Position numbers and translations under genes: made by a program. Positions 42,303 to 51,745 of a stretch of DNA of 64,000 nt are shown here, piece by piece. The stretch comes from Rhizobium hidalgonense (GTDB lineage: Bacteria > Pseudomonadota > Alphaproteobacteria > Rhizobiales > Rhizobiaceae): positions 226,359 through 290,358 of the forward strand of contig NZ_LODW01000093.1 in assembly GCF_002914525.1 (NCBI RefSeq), in the 5' to 3' direction. The notes under the pieces were generated by a model. It was not told the origin of the DNA. It was given only the letters and a program-made list of their open reading frames with translations, and did no database searches. Position 1 is the stretch's first letter. The number at the start of each line of letters is the position of its first letter.

Positions 42303-43457
42303 ATGCCGGTCGAACATGCCGCCATCATCGGCGCCGGAATATCCGGACTGACCGCAGCGCTTTCGCTTTCGCGCCGCGGCATCAGCTCCGACATCTTCGA
42401 GCAGGCGGGCGAACTCACCGACATCGGCGCAGGCTTGCAGGTTTCGCCCAACGCCTCGCGCATCCTTGCCGAACTCGGTATCCTTGAAGGGCTGTCAAAG
42501 GTCTGGCTCGAGCCGGAGACGATCCGGCTGATCTCGGGCAGTTCGCTTCGCCAGCTGACGGCCGTGCCTGCAGGCACATTCGCGCGGCAGCGCTGGGGCG
42601 CTCCCTATGGCGTCCTGCATCGCAGCACATTGCAGAAAGCCCTGTTGGCTGCGGTCGAGGCCGATCCGCTCTGCCGGCTTCACCTTGGCATCCGGATGGA
42701 ATCGAACCTGCCGGCTATCGGACGGGACGCCGATGTCGTCATCGGCGCCGACGGCGTCTGGTCGAAGCTGCGGCAATTCGTTCCGCGCAGCCCCTCGCCG
42801 CGGTTTTCCGGCAATATCGCCTACCGCTTCACCATTGCCGAAACCGAAGCGCCTGATTTCCTCGACCGGGCAAGCGTTTGCGCTTTCCTCGGCGGGTCGG
42901 CGCATCTTGTCTGCTACCCTTTGAGGGAGATCGCCAGCTTCAACATGGTGGCGATCACCGCCGGCAATATCGCGCCGCAGGCCTGGCAAAGCGAGGCGAC
43001 GGCCGAGCAGCGCGCGCAGTTGTTCGCGCGTCTTTCCGGCTGGAATTCCACGATCGTCTCGCTGCTCGAAAGACACCAGAAGCTGAGCTTCTGGCCGCTG
43101 TTCGAAACGACATCAGGCACATGGCAGGACGGCCGCAAGACGGTTCTGATCGGCGATGCCGCGCATGCGATGATGCCCTTTGCCGCACAGGGAGCGGCCA
43201 TGGCGATCGAAGACGGCTACGAACTTGCTGCGTTTCTTTCCGATCGCCCGGCGGCGGAAGCCCTTAAGCTCTTTGAAAGCCATCGAGCCCCACGCATCGC
43301 AAAACTTCGCCAGCGCGGCGCCTTCAACCGGTTTGCCTATCATGCGAAAGGACCGATCCGCATCGGCCGCGATCTCGTGCTCGGCCTCAAGCCGCCGCAA
43401 AGCCTGGCGACGGACCTCGACTGGATCTACGGCTACCGGGCTCTGCGTCTGCCATAA
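42303..43457 (+). CDS. FAD-dependent monooxygenase
   Basis: This 384-residue flavoprotein hydroxylase has the N-terminal dinucleotide motif GAGISGLTAALSL, the middle DG motif (DVVIGADGVWSKLR) and GDAAHAMMPFAAQGAAMAIEDGYEL for FAD binding. This is the UbiH/salicylate hydroxylase group of aromatic-ring or ubiquinone hydroxylases. The closest-looking type is the salicylate-hydroxylase-like one, but the substrate is not predictable. It begins 28 bases after the zinc-finger gene and ends just before the convergent metC. Confidence 0.88.
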   Translation: MPVEHAAIIGAGISGLTAALSLSRRGISSDIFEQAGELTDIGAGLQVSPNASRILAELGILEGLSKVWLEPETIRLISGSSLRQLTAVPAGTFARQRWGAPYGVLHRSTLQKALLAAVEADPLCRLHLGIRMESNLPAIGRDADVVIGADGVWSKLRQFVPRSPSPRFSGNIAYRFTIAETEAPDFLDRASVCAFLGGSAHLVCYPLREIASFNMVAITAGNIAPQAWQSEATAEQRAQLFARLSGWNSTIVSLLERHQKLSFWPLFETTSGTWQDGRKTVLIGDAAHAMMPFAAQGAAMAIEDGYELAAFLSDRPAAEALKLFESHRAPRIAKLRQRGAFNRFAYHAKGPIRIGRDLVLGLKPPQSLATDLDWIYGYRALRLP

Positions 43458-43468
43458 AGCATAGCATG

Positions 43469-44659
43469 TCAGACGGCGCTTGCGGCGGCAAAACCCCGTT
43501 CGATATCGGCTTTCAAGTCAACCACATCCTCGATGCCGATCTGCAGGCGGATCACCGCACCATCGGTCGGAGCCTTGGCGACCTTGCGATCATTGAGGTA
43601 GGCGTGCAGGGCGAGGCTTTCAAAGCCGCCCCAGGAATAGCCGAGGCCGAAAATCCTGAGCGCATCGAGGAAGGCATGCGCCTTTGCCCTGGATTTTTCC
43701 GGGCCATCGGCGGCGAGCACGAAGGAAAAGATGCCGCTGGCGCCCTTGAAATCGCGCTTCCAGAGATGGTGAGAAGGGAAACTCGGCAGGGCCGGATGCA
43801 GCACGCGGGCGACGTCCTCCCTGCTCTCCAGCCATTCTGCGATTGCGAGCGCGCTTTCATAATGCCGCTCGAGGCGCAGGCCCATGGTGCGCAAACCGCG
43901 CAGGATCTGATAGGCGTCATCGGGTGCGCCGCAGATGCCGAGCACGCCATTCGCCTCCTTCAGCCGATCCCAGTGCTCGGCGTTGGCCGATACCGTTCCG
44001 AGCAGGATATCGGAATGGCCAGACGGGTATTTCGTCGCCGCGTGGATGGAAATGTCGACGCCGTGATCGAGCGGCTTGAAATAGAGCGGCGTCGCCCAGG
44101 TATTGTCCATCATGACGACGGCGCCATGGCGATGCGCCACTGCCGAGATCGCCGGGATATCCTGCATCTCGAAGGTGTTGGAGCCGGGAGCCTCGGTGTG
44201 GACGAGCTTGGTGTTCGGGCGGAACAATGTCTCGATGCCGGCGCCGATCGCCGGGTCGTAATATTCCACCTCGACGCCGAGGCGCTTCAGCATCGTATCG
44301 CAGAAATGGCGGGTCGGGCCATAGACCGAATCAACGACCAGCGCATGGTCGCCGGCGGCGACGAAACCCAGGAACGGAATGGTGACGGCCGCAAGACCCG
44401 AGGGCACCAGGATCGTGCCGGCCGAGCCTTCGAGTGCATCGATCGCCTCGCAGAGCGCATCGGTCGTTGGAGTGCCGCGCGTTCCATAGGTGTATTTCTG
44501 CGAGCGCGTCTCCATCGTGCGCGCATTCGGAAACAGCACCGTCGAGGCATGCACGACCGGCGGATTGACGAAGCCATGATAGTCGAAAGGGTCGTTGCCG
44601 ATATGGGTCAGCCGGGTATTGATCCCGGCGTTCTGCAGCACGCTGTCTTTGTCTTTCAT
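43469..44659 (-). CDS. metC: Cystathionine beta-lyase
   Basis: This 396-residue PLP enzyme splits cystathionine to homocysteine, ammonia and pyruvate in methionine synthesis. It has the Cys/Met metabolism PLP pattern: YGTRGTPTTDALCEAI, the cofactor-contacting DNTWATP, and the lysine that binds PLP in HAATKYPSGHSDILLG. The MetC assignment over other members of the family rests on overall resemblance to rhizobial MetC proteins. It converges on the monooxygenase gene, with only 11 bases between stops. Confidence 0.9.
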   Translation of the reverse strand: MKDKDSVLQNAGINTRLTHIGNDPFDYHGFVNPPVVHASTVLFPNARTMETRSQKYTYGTRGTPTTDALCEAIDALEGSAGTILVPSGLAAVTIPFLGFVAAGDHALVVDSVYGPTRHFCDTMLKRLGVEVEYYDPAIGAGIETLFRPNTKLVHTEAPGSNTFEMQDIPAISAVAHRHGAVVMMDNTWATPLYFKPLDHGVDISIHAATKYPSGHSDILLGTVSANAEHWDRLKEANGVLGICGAPDDAYQILRGLRTMGLRLERHYESALAIAEWLESREDVARVLHPALPSFPSHHLWKRDFKGASGIFSFVLAADGPEKSRAKAHAFLDALRIFGLGYSWGGFESLALHAYLNDRKVAKAPTDGAVIRLQIGIEDVVDLKADIERGFAAASAV

Positions 44660-45019
44660 GTCGGGAATAGCCTTTGGCGAGGGGTCGCAAAACCAGACTT
44701 TTGGACGCCGCGTCGTTTCCGGTCAACCCCTTGACGATGGATTGCAGGCGACACTCTCGGACGACAAAATTTGGATTTTCGCGTTATTTTTCCGCAATCG
44801 GACGCCTATTTCATAGTCAGCCGCCTTCGAATGCGGCGCAATCGACCAAAATTCTGAATTTTGCCGCAATTATTGATGGCGACACTTGACCATAGTGACA
44901 TTTGCGACTGTGATAGACTCACTCGCGCCGGGAGGGTGTCGAGACACATGGGAGCGGCAGGTTTTTCCGCCGGGCCTCCCACAAGAAAAGATAAGACAAC
45001 GGAAAAGGTTGGGAAAAAA
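44660..45019. other. Divergent promoter region between metC and aapJ
   Basis: About 360 bases separate the starts of metC (-) and aapJ (+). The region is more AT-rich than its neighbours (44750-44890) and presumably contains both promoters. Short open frames here resemble nothing known. A purine-rich stretch (GGAAAAGGTTGGG) just before aapJ serves as its ribosome binding site. Confidence 0.5.
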
Positions 45020-46045
45020 ATGAAGAACACGCTTCTGTCCGCCGCTCTCGGCGCAGCAGTTTTGGCACTTGGCGCTTCGGCCGCCTCGGCCACCACTCTC
45101 GGAGACGTCAAGGCGAAGGGTTTCGTTCAGTGCGGCGTCAACACCGGCCTTACCGGCTTTGCCGCACCTGACGCTTCCGGCAATTGGGCCGGCTTCGACG
45201 TCGACTTCTGCAAGGCCGTCGCTTCGGCCGTGTTCGGCGACCCCACCAAGGTCAAGTACACGCCGACAAATGCGAAGGAACGCTTTACCGCTCTGCAGTC
45301 CGGTGAAATCGATGTCCTCTCGCGCAACACGACCTGGACGATTAATCGCGACACCGCACTCGGCTTCAACTTCCGTCCCGTCACCTATTATGACGGCCAG
45401 GGCTTCATGGTGCGCAAGAGCCTGAACGTGAAGTCGGCTCTCGAACTCTCCGGCGCCGCAATCTGCGTGCAGTCGGGCACGACCACGGAACTGAACCTCG
45501 CCGATTATTTCAAGACGAACAATCTGCAGTACAATCCGGTCGTCTTCGAAAATCTTCCTGAGGTCAACGCGGCTTATGACGCCGGTCGTTGCGACGTTTA
45601 CACGACCGACCAATCCGGTCTTTATTCGTTGCGTCTGACGCTGAAAAATCCGGACGAACACGTCATCCTTCCTGAGATCATTTCCAAGGAGCCGCTTGGG
45701 CCGGCCGTCCGTCAGGGTGATGATCAGTGGTTCGATATCGTTTCCTGGACGGCTTATGCGCTGATCAATGCCGAAGAGTTCGGCATCACCCAGGCAAATG
45801 TCGACGAGATGAAGAACTCGCCGAACCCCGATATCAAGCGCTTCCTCGGCAGCGAGGCCGACACCAAGATCGGTACCGATCTGGGCCTGACCAATGATTG
45901 GGCCGCCAACGTCATCAAGGGCGTCGGCAATTATGGTGAAATCTTCGAGCGCAATATCGGCCAGGGAAGCCCGCTCAAGATCGCACGCGGCCTGAATGCT
46001 CTCTGGAACAAGGGCGGCATCCAGTACGCACCGCCGGTTCGTTAA
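45020..46045 (+). CDS. aapJ: General L-amino acid ABC transporter, periplasmic binding protein
   Basis: This 341-residue protein is the solute receptor of the Aap transporter. The signal peptide is about residues 1-24 (ending ASAASA). The mature part has the family 3 solute-binding sequence GFDVDFCKAVASAVFGD, then the amino-acid-binding RNTTWTINRDTALGF and QSGTTTELNLADYF. The long open frame before the ATG at 45020 is not coding. AapJ binds a broad range of L-amino acids in Rhizobium. It is first in aapJ-aapQ-aapM-aapP. Confidence 0.96.
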   Translation: MKNTLLSAALGAAVLALGASAASATTLGDVKAKGFVQCGVNTGLTGFAAPDASGNWAGFDVDFCKAVASAVFGDPTKVKYTPTNAKERFTALQSGEIDVLSRNTTWTINRDTALGFNFRPVTYYDGQGFMVRKSLNVKSALELSGAAICVQSGTTTELNLADYFKTNNLQYNPVVFENLPEVNAAYDAGRCDVYTTDQSGLYSLRLTLKNPDEHVILPEIISKEPLGPAVRQGDDQWFDIVSWTAYALINAEEFGITQANVDEMKNSPNPDIKRFLGSEADTKIGTDLGLTNDWAANVIKGVGNYGEIFERNIGQGSPLKIARGLNALWNKGGIQYAPPVR

Positions 46046-46145
46046 TAGAACTTCGGCATGAAATCCGGGAAGGCGGCCAAGCCGCCCTCCCATCGTCAAA
46101 AGCAAAAAGAAAGCCCGAAAACGGGCACAAGGGGATTGGCGCGGC

Positions 46146-47348
46146 ATGACGCATGGGGCTGTGGATAGAACACCTTTGCATGACACCGGCTGGAGTTTCC
46201 GGTCGGCAATGTACGACCCGAAATACCGGAGCATATTTTTCCAGGTTCTAACGATCGTCGTTCTCGTGGCGTTTGTGTGGTGGGTGGCCCACAACACGGC
46301 CGTGAACCTTGCCCGCAGCAATACGGCATCGGGTTTCGGCTTTCTGAGCGGTCGCGCCGGTTTCGAAATCGGCCAGTCGCTGATCGGCTATTCAAGCGAC
46401 TCGACGTATGCACGCGCCCTTCTCGTTGGCATTCTGAATACCTTGCTGGTGGCGGTGAGCGGTATCGTCACGGCGACCATCATCGGCTTCCTGATCGGGA
46501 TAGGCCGGCTGTCGCACAACTGGCTGATTGCCAAGCTCTGCACGGTCTATGTCGAAATCTTCCGCAACATACCGCCGCTGCTCGTCATCTTCTTTTGGTA
46601 TCTCGGGGTTCTCTCCGTCCTGCCGCAGCCTCGCGAATCGCTGGCGCTGCCGTTCAGCATGTTCCTCAACAACAGAGGACTGGCCTTCCCGAAGCCGATC
46701 TTCGAGACAGGCATGATAGCAGTCGGCATCGCCCTGCTAGTTGCGATCGTCGCCACCATCGTCATGGCGCGCTGGGCCCACAAGCGCCAGGCCGCAACCG
46801 GCCAGCCGTTCCACACGGTATGGGCATCGATCGGGCTGATCGTCGGCTTGCCGCTGCTGGTCTTCGTTGTTTCCGGCTTTCCACTCACTTTCGACGTTCC
46901 GATCGCCGGAAAGTTCAACCTGACGGGCGGCTCCGTCGTCGGCCCCGAATTTATATCGCTGTTTCTCGCCCTGTCCTTCTATACCGCCTCGTTCATCGCC
47001 GAGATCGTTCGTGGCGGCATTCGCGGCGTTCCGAAGGGGCAATCCGAGGCAGCCGGTGCGCTGGGGCTGCATCCGTCTGGTGTGACGAGACTCGTCGTGG
47101 TGCCGCAGGCACTGCGCATCATCATTCCGCCGCTGACGAGCCAATACCTGAACCTGACCAAGAACTCCTCACTCGCCATCGCGATCGGTTTCTCGGATCT
47201 CGTTGCCGTCGGCGGCACAATCCTCAATCAGAGCGGTCAAGCGATCGAGATCGTGTGCATCTGGGGTATCGTCTATCTCAGCTTGAGCATTCTCACGTCG
47301 CTGTTCATGAATTGGTTCAATGCTAAGATGGCACTGGTGGAGAGATAA
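46146..47348 (+). CDS. aapQ: General L-amino acid ABC transporter permease AapQ
   Basis: This 400-residue inner-membrane permease has about eight helices, longer than typical HisM/HisQ permeases, as is normal for AapQ. The ABC-permease EAA loop is visible near the C-terminus (EAAGALGLHPSGVTRLVVVPQALRIIIPPL), and IFRNIPPLLVIFFWYL is the N-terminal membrane-domain motif. It forms the channel with AapM. The gap of about 100 bases from aapJ may contain an mRNA-stabilising or attenuating structure, though none is clear by eye. Confidence 0.95.
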   Translation: MTHGAVDRTPLHDTGWSFRSAMYDPKYRSIFFQVLTIVVLVAFVWWVAHNTAVNLARSNTASGFGFLSGRAGFEIGQSLIGYSSDSTYARALLVGILNTLLVAVSGIVTATIIGFLIGIGRLSHNWLIAKLCTVYVEIFRNIPPLLVIFFWYLGVLSVLPQPRESLALPFSMFLNNRGLAFPKPIFETGMIAVGIALLVAIVATIVMARWAHKRQAATGQPFHTVWASIGLIVGLPLLVFVVSGFPLTFDVPIAGKFNLTGGSVVGPEFISLFLALSFYTASFIAEIVRGGIRGVPKGQSEAAGALGLHPSGVTRLVVVPQALRIIIPPLTSQYLNLTKNSSLAIAIGFSDLVAVGGTILNQSGQAIEIVCIWGIVYLSLSILTSLFMNWFNAKMALVER

Positions 47349-47349
47349 G

Positions 47350-48504
47350 ATGTCGGTCGCCGATAAACCCTTCGTCAGAACGTCCATCCTTGCCGCCGAA
47401 CCGCCGCCCCGTGGCGAGCGTGGAGCCGCCGCCTGGATACGCCGCAATCTCTTGGCAACCCCGAAAGATATCATCCTGACGATCCTGGCTCTTGCGCTGA
47501 TCGCATGGGCAGTGCCGCATCTCGTCAACTGGCTGTTCATCCAGGCTGTATGGTCGGGGCCGGACCGCACATTCTGCGCGACGACGATCCAGGGCGGCAT
47601 CCAGCCCGATGGCTGGAGTGGTGCATGCTGGGCCTTCGTCAGCGCCAAGTACGATCAATTTATCTTCGGCCGCTATCCGCTCGATGAGCGTTGGAGGCCG
47701 GCGATCGTCGGGATCATGTTCATTCTGCTGCTGGTTCCGATGCTGATCCCGTCGGTGCCGCGCAAGGGTTTGAACGCCATTCTTCTGTTCGGAGTCCTGC
47801 CGGTCATCGCCTTCTGGCTTCTTCACGGCGGCTTAGGCCTCGAAGTGGTGGACACCCCACTCTGGGGCGGCCTGATGGTGACACTCGTCCTGTCCTTTGT
47901 CGGTATTGCCGTCTCCTTACCCTGTGGAATTCTGCTTGCGCTCGGGCGCCGCTCGAAGATGCCGGTCATCCGGATGCTCTGCGTTACCTTCATCGAGGTC
48001 ATTCGAGGCGTTCCGCTGATCACAGTTCTGTTCATGGCAAGCGTCATGCTGCCGCTCTTCCTGCCCACGGGCTGGAACGTGGACAAATTGCTTCGGGCGC
48101 TGATCGGTGTTTCGATCTTCACCTCGGCCTATATGGCTGAAGTAATCCGCGGCGGCCTGCAGGCGATCCCGAAAGGACAGTTCGAAGGCGCCGATTCGCT
48201 TGGCCTCGGCTATTGGCAGAAGACGCGGCTGATCATCTTGCCGCAGGCGATCAAGCTCGTCATCCCGAGCATCGTCAACACCTTCATCGGAACGTTCAAG
48301 GACACGTCGCTGGTCACCATTATCGGCATGTTCGACCTGCTCGGTATCGTCAAGCTGAATTTCTCCGACGCCAACTGGGCAAGCGCCGTCACGCCGATCA
48401 CGGGTCTGATCTTCGCCGGCTTCATCTTCTGGCTGTTCTGCTTCGGCATGTCGCGCTATTCAGGCTTCATGGAACGCCATCTTGATACCGGCCACAAACG
48501 ATAA
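47350..48504 (+). CDS. aapM: General L-amino acid ABC transporter permease AapM
   Basis: This 384-residue permease is AapQ's partner. It shows the conserved IEVIRGVPLITVLFMASV membrane motif and the EAA-like loop in EGADSLGLGYWQKTRLIILPQAIKLVIPS. N-terminally it has a long hydrophilic stretch before the first helix and an extra periplasmic insertion, typical of AapM. The ATG at 47350 comes one base after the aapQ stop (TAAGATG), so the two are translationally linked. Confidence 0.95.
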   Translation: MSVADKPFVRTSILAAEPPPRGERGAAAWIRRNLLATPKDIILTILALALIAWAVPHLVNWLFIQAVWSGPDRTFCATTIQGGIQPDGWSGACWAFVSAKYDQFIFGRYPLDERWRPAIVGIMFILLLVPMLIPSVPRKGLNAILLFGVLPVIAFWLLHGGLGLEVVDTPLWGGLMVTLVLSFVGIAVSLPCGILLALGRRSKMPVIRMLCVTFIEVIRGVPLITVLFMASVMLPLFLPTGWNVDKLLRALIGVSIFTSAYMAEVIRGGLQAIPKGQFEGADSLGLGYWQKTRLIILPQAIKLVIPSIVNTFIGTFKDTSLVTIIGMFDLLGIVKLNFSDANWASAVTPITGLIFAGFIFWLFCFGMSRYSGFMERHLDTGHKR

Positions 48505-48522
48505 GAATGAGGGAAAATAGTC

Positions 48523-49296
48523 ATGGCTGAAGCTCCAGTTAAAAAGCTCACCGTTTCCGCAACGGAAGTTGCAGTTGATATCGTCAACATGAACAAGTGG
48601 TACGGCGATTTCCACGTGCTGCGCGATATCAACCTGAAGGTCATGCGCGGCGAGCGCATCGTTATCGCCGGCCCGTCGGGCTCGGGCAAATCGACGATGA
48701 TCCGCTGCATCAACCGCCTGGAAGAGCATCAAAAGGGCCGCATTATCGTCGACGGCACCGAACTGACCAACGATCTGAAAAAGATCGACGAGGTGAGGCG
48801 CGAAGTCGGCATGGTGTTTCAGCACTTCAACCTCTTCCCGCACCTGACGATCCTCGAGAACTGCACGCTGGCGCCGATCTGGGTGCGCAAGATGCCGAAG
48901 AAGCAGGCCGAAGAAGTGGCCATGCACTTCCTGAAGCGGGTCAAGATCCCGGAGCAAGCTAACAAATATCCGGGCCAGCTCTCCGGCGGCCAGCAACAGC
49001 GCGTGGCGATCGCCCGGTCGCTGTGCATGAACCCGAAGATCATGTTGTTCGACGAGCCGACCTCGGCGCTCGATCCCGAAATGATCAAGGAAGTGCTCGA
49101 CACCATGGTGGGTCTTGCCGAGGAAGGCATGACCATGCTCTGCGTAACCCATGAAATGGGCTTTGCCCGCCAAGTCGCCAACCGCGTTATCTTCATGGAC
49201 CAAGGCCAGATCGTCGAGCAGAATTCGCCGGCCGAATTCTTCGACAATCCGCAGCACGAACGCACCAAGCTTTTCCTCAGCCAGATCCTGCATTAA
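48523..49296 (+). CDS. aapP: General L-amino acid ABC transporter ATP-binding protein
   Basis: This 257-residue ATPase energises the Aap transporter. Walker A is GPSGSGKST, the ABC signature LSGGQQQR, and Walker B IMLFDEPTSALD, all in the right order and spacing. An N-terminal extension of about 20 residues precedes the ABC core. It starts 18 bases after aapM and is followed by a strong terminator, which closes the operon. Confidence 0.97.
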   Translation: MAEAPVKKLTVSATEVAVDIVNMNKWYGDFHVLRDINLKVMRGERIVIAGPSGSGKSTMIRCINRLEEHQKGRIIVDGTELTNDLKKIDEVRREVGMVFQHFNLFPHLTILENCTLAPIWVRKMPKKQAEEVAMHFLKRVKIPEQANKYPGQLSGGQQQRVAIARSLCMNPKIMLFDEPTSALDPEMIKEVLDTMVGLAEEGMTMLCVTHEMGFARQVANRVIFMDQGQIVEQNSPAEFFDNPQHERTKLFLSQILH

Positions 49297-49317
49297 GCTT
49301 GGGAACTGACGCCATTG

Positions 49318-49352
49318 AAAGACCCGCCGCCCTTCCGGTTCGGCGGGTCTTT
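49318..49352. terminator. Bidirectional terminator after aapP
   Basis: AAAGACCCGCCG (49318-49329) pairs perfectly with CGGCGGGTCTTT (49341-49352). It can end transcription of aapP and also of the convergent repeat-protein gene, whose stop is at 49358. Confidence 0.9.
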
Positions 49353-49357
49353 TACGT

Positions 49358-50014
49358 TCAACGTAACGCTGACGCCTGCAGCAGGCTGCAGAGACCGGAA
49401 AGACCGGAATCGGAGCCGCCTGAGGCCGAGCCGCCCGGGGATGAGATATCAGCGCAACGGACAAGCATCTTGCGTTGCTCATTGACCGGCCTCGACCGGA
49501 AATCGTCCAGGATGCGAGCCTGCGATGGGCTGAAGTTGCCCTCAGCCGCGGATTTGTTGCTGCCGCCTGCCCCGCCGATGGTGAGATTGGCGTCGGCGCC
49601 GCTGCCGCGCCTGACCGAGGCTGTGGCGTCGGTATCAAGCCCATCGGAGCCGCCGATGCGTGCATTGAGATCAGCATTGATGTCGCGCCGGGCGCCGAGC
49701 CTGACATTGACGTTCGCGTCGAGACCATCGCCGCCGGCGGCCCCCGCATTGCGATCGGCATCAACGCCCCGGCCGCCGCCGGCATTGGCGGTCGCGTTAC
49801 CATTGAGGCCGCTCGATCCGCCGACGGACGCATTGGCCCCGGCGCTGACGCCACTGCCGCCGCCAAGTGATGCCCCGACATCGGCGCTGACGGCCTTGCC
49901 GGCATTTACCGATACGCCGACATCGAGAGCGTGTACATCGCTTGCCGGCATCGCAAGCAGGGCGCAGGTGGATGCAAGCACCGCCAGCGATAGCCTACTG
50001 TGATTATGAGTCAT
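49358..50014 (-). CDS. Secreted protein of 14-residue tandem repeats
   Basis: This 218-residue protein of unknown function has a signal peptide (about residues 1-29, LAVLASTCALLAMPASDVHA). It then has eight consecutive 14-residue repeats at residues 37-148 with the loose consensus GGxxGaxAxxNAxa, where a is aliphatic. A C-terminal part (149-218) contains SPSQARILDDFRSRPVNEQRKMLVRCADI and two cysteines. The ATG at 50014 is preceded by GGAGGAAAAA, which decides the start. The regular repeat suggests an extended beta structure, but no known family was recognised. It is probably periplasmic or outer-surface. Confidence 0.75.
   Translation of the reverse strand: MTHNHSRLSLAVLASTCALLAMPASDVHALDVGVSVNAGKAVSADVGASLGGGSGVSAGANASVGGSSGLNGNATANAGGGRGVDADRNAGAAGGDGLDANVNVRLGARRDINADLNARIGGSDGLDTDATASVRRGSGADANLTIGGAGGSNKSAAEGNFSPSQARILDDFRSRPVNEQRKMLVRCADISSPGGSASGGSDSGLSGLCSLLQASALR
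49571..49906 (-). repeat. Eight 42-base (14-codon) tandem repeats
   Basis: The repeats encode residues 37-148 of the secreted protein. Units begin at residues 37, 51, 65, 79, 93, 107, 121 and 135, with no insertions or gaps. They are diverged at the DNA level, so the array is old rather than a recent slippage product. Confidence 0.7.
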
Positions 50015-50516
50015 TTTTTCCTCCGTTTCCATTCGCCGGGCGATTTGCCCGGCAATCGAAAATCGAGGAACGCGCGTGCCTTCGATCGTCTGGACGACTG
50101 CAGCCTGCAAGACATCCATGGCAAGGCAACGTGAGGAGATGACGAATGTTTCAAAGCACGGCACGGCAAGTCGGCTGAGCGGCGTCCAATGATCTTTCAC
50201 GGTTATCGGAATACGAATTGGCAGCTCGACCGTGCCGAAAGCGAACATGTCTTACGGCGACCGGTGCATCGGCCCAGTATTTCTTTCCCGCGGCCGCGTA
50301 GAAATCTTCAGTGCCCGCAAGCAACGTGCAGCTCTCTATGCGATTGGGTGGCGATTGACCCTTTCACAGGATTTTGCAGATCGCCTGCACCTTGCCTCAG
50401 AGCCGGATTCCATCACTGATTGAGACCGCTAAAAATAACGCCCTTCCGTCTGGATATATCAGGCAGGAAGTCCATGTTTCAGCATGTTCTCATCTGATGG
50501 AACTGGAGGTTCAAGA
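50015..50516. other. Gene-free stretch upstream of two divergent genes
   Basis: The stretch lies between the start of the repeat protein (-) and that of the DUF3597 protein (+). Open frames here are short and resemble nothing known. It presumably holds both promoters; I see no other structure. Confidence 0.45.
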
Positions 50517-50957
50517 ATGGGCATTTTCGACAAGATCAAACACGCCATCTTCGGAGAAGCGAAAGCAGCCGAACCGATTGCATCAGGCGCGCCAAAGACG
50601 CAGCCCGCCCCGGCTCCCGCCTCGCCGTCGGCGGCGCCCAGTCCCGCGCCCGCGGCCTCTCCCGCTCAGAGCAAGCCGGCCACGGCCACGGCCTCAGCAA
50701 ATGTCGATATCGTCCCGATCCTCGACGCGGCCGTGAAAAAGAGCGGCCAGAAACTCGATTGGCGCCACTCGATCGTGGACTTGATGAAAGCGGTCGGGAT
50801 GGATGCGAGCATGGCCGAGCGCAAGGAACTTGCCGCTGAACTCGGCTATACCGGCGACACCGGTGATTCCGCAAAAATGAATATGTGGCTGCACAAGGCG
50901 CTGATGAGACGCCTGTCGGAAAATGGCGGCAAAGTACCTGCCGATCTGCTGGATTGA
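50517..50957 (+). CDS. DUF3597-family protein
   Basis: This 146-residue protein begins MGIFDKIKHAIFG, followed by an Ala/Pro-rich low-complexity region (about residues 15-60). A conserved C-terminal domain (DIVPILDAAVKKSGQKLDWRHSIVDLMKAVGMD, then LAAELGYTGDTGDSAKMNMWLHKALM) matches DUF3597. Function is unknown; there is no signal peptide, so it is probably cytoplasmic. The ATG at 50517 has GGAGG eight bases before it, which argues against the longer frame beginning at 50484. Confidence 0.85.
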   Translation: MGIFDKIKHAIFGEAKAAEPIASGAPKTQPAPAPASPSAAPSPAPAASPAQSKPATATASANVDIVPILDAAVKKSGQKLDWRHSIVDLMKAVGMDASMAERKELAAELGYTGDTGDSAKMNMWLHKALMRRLSENGGKVPADLLD

Positions 50958-51135
50958 TCGATGAGCGAGAACTGCCGGCGCTTCGCGACAGAGGTTCATC
51001 TGTCGCGGAGCGTCGGCAACCCCGGGCACACGCAACTCGGATCAGAGGCCATCAGTCCCCCTTGCCCGCAGGCACTGGAACCAATAACGTTCCGCTCGAT
51101 TACTTCGATAATCGATCACGGGAGAATGAAATCCA

Positions 51136-51447
51136 ATGAGATTGATGGCAGTCGTTGGCGTTGCACTTAGCTTGGGCTGTATTTCGGCCGCGGAATCTCC
51201 TGCAAACTATCAATCCTACAGCGGCATTCGCGTCGACACCGACCCGGTCCTCCTGGCTCGGTACGACAAAGCGCTCCGGTGGTGCGTGCCGGAGGCAGGT
51301 TCATGGCACCGCGGCTCACCGAATCCACGCAGCCTGCATTACAACGCGGCACTCCGAGACTGCCTCTATAGACGCGGCTTCGTCGACCGAGGCGTCTACG
51401 CCTACCCGATCCCCGAAGTTTACTTCGAGCATTTTCTGGATCGCTGA
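51136..51447 (+). CDS. Small hypothetical exported protein
   Basis: This 103-residue protein has a short hydrophobic N-terminus (MRLMAVVGVALSLGCISAAES), probably a signal peptide. The -3 and -2 residues do not fit a lipoprotein box well. The mature part has two cysteines (LRWCVPEAG and LRDCLYRRGF) that could pair. No family was recognised. It lies in an accessory region of small secreted proteins. The start may also be the internal ATG four codons in. Confidence 0.5.
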   Translation: MRLMAVVGVALSLGCISAAESPANYQSYSGIRVDTDPVLLARYDKALRWCVPEAGSWHRGSPNPRSLHYNAALRDCLYRRGFVDRGVYAYPIPEVYFEHFLDR

Positions 51448-51745
51448 GAATAGTCTCAGGGCGGCCGTCACAGCCGGGGAATGCGAAAGCATTTGCCGGC
51501 ATGCTTGTCGGGATGCTCACATCATTGGCGGCGAAATAAGGACGGAGCGATAACTCCCGGACGCTGCACAGTTGCTAACCGATCGCCGTGACGACCGTTG
51601 GCCTATCAGATCAAGCCCCCGCCCGCCGACGTGACCATGCCTGTTGAGGCGGCTGCCGCTCGCTCGTAAGCATTTTAGCTGTCCAGCTAATAGGATCGAA
51701 AGATGCTTCTGGCAAAAAGACAACTTAAACATTTAGTGGAGAAAC
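51448..51745. other. Gene-free stretch
   Basis: About 300 bases between two small hypothetical genes. Frames on both strands are short and unlike known proteins, and no repeat or terminator stands out. Confidence 0.4.

Noticed and set aside
44870..46321. 483-codon open frame antisense to aapJ and the start of aapQ
   Set aside because: It lies across two certain genes and their spacer on the other strand and has no recognisable domain.
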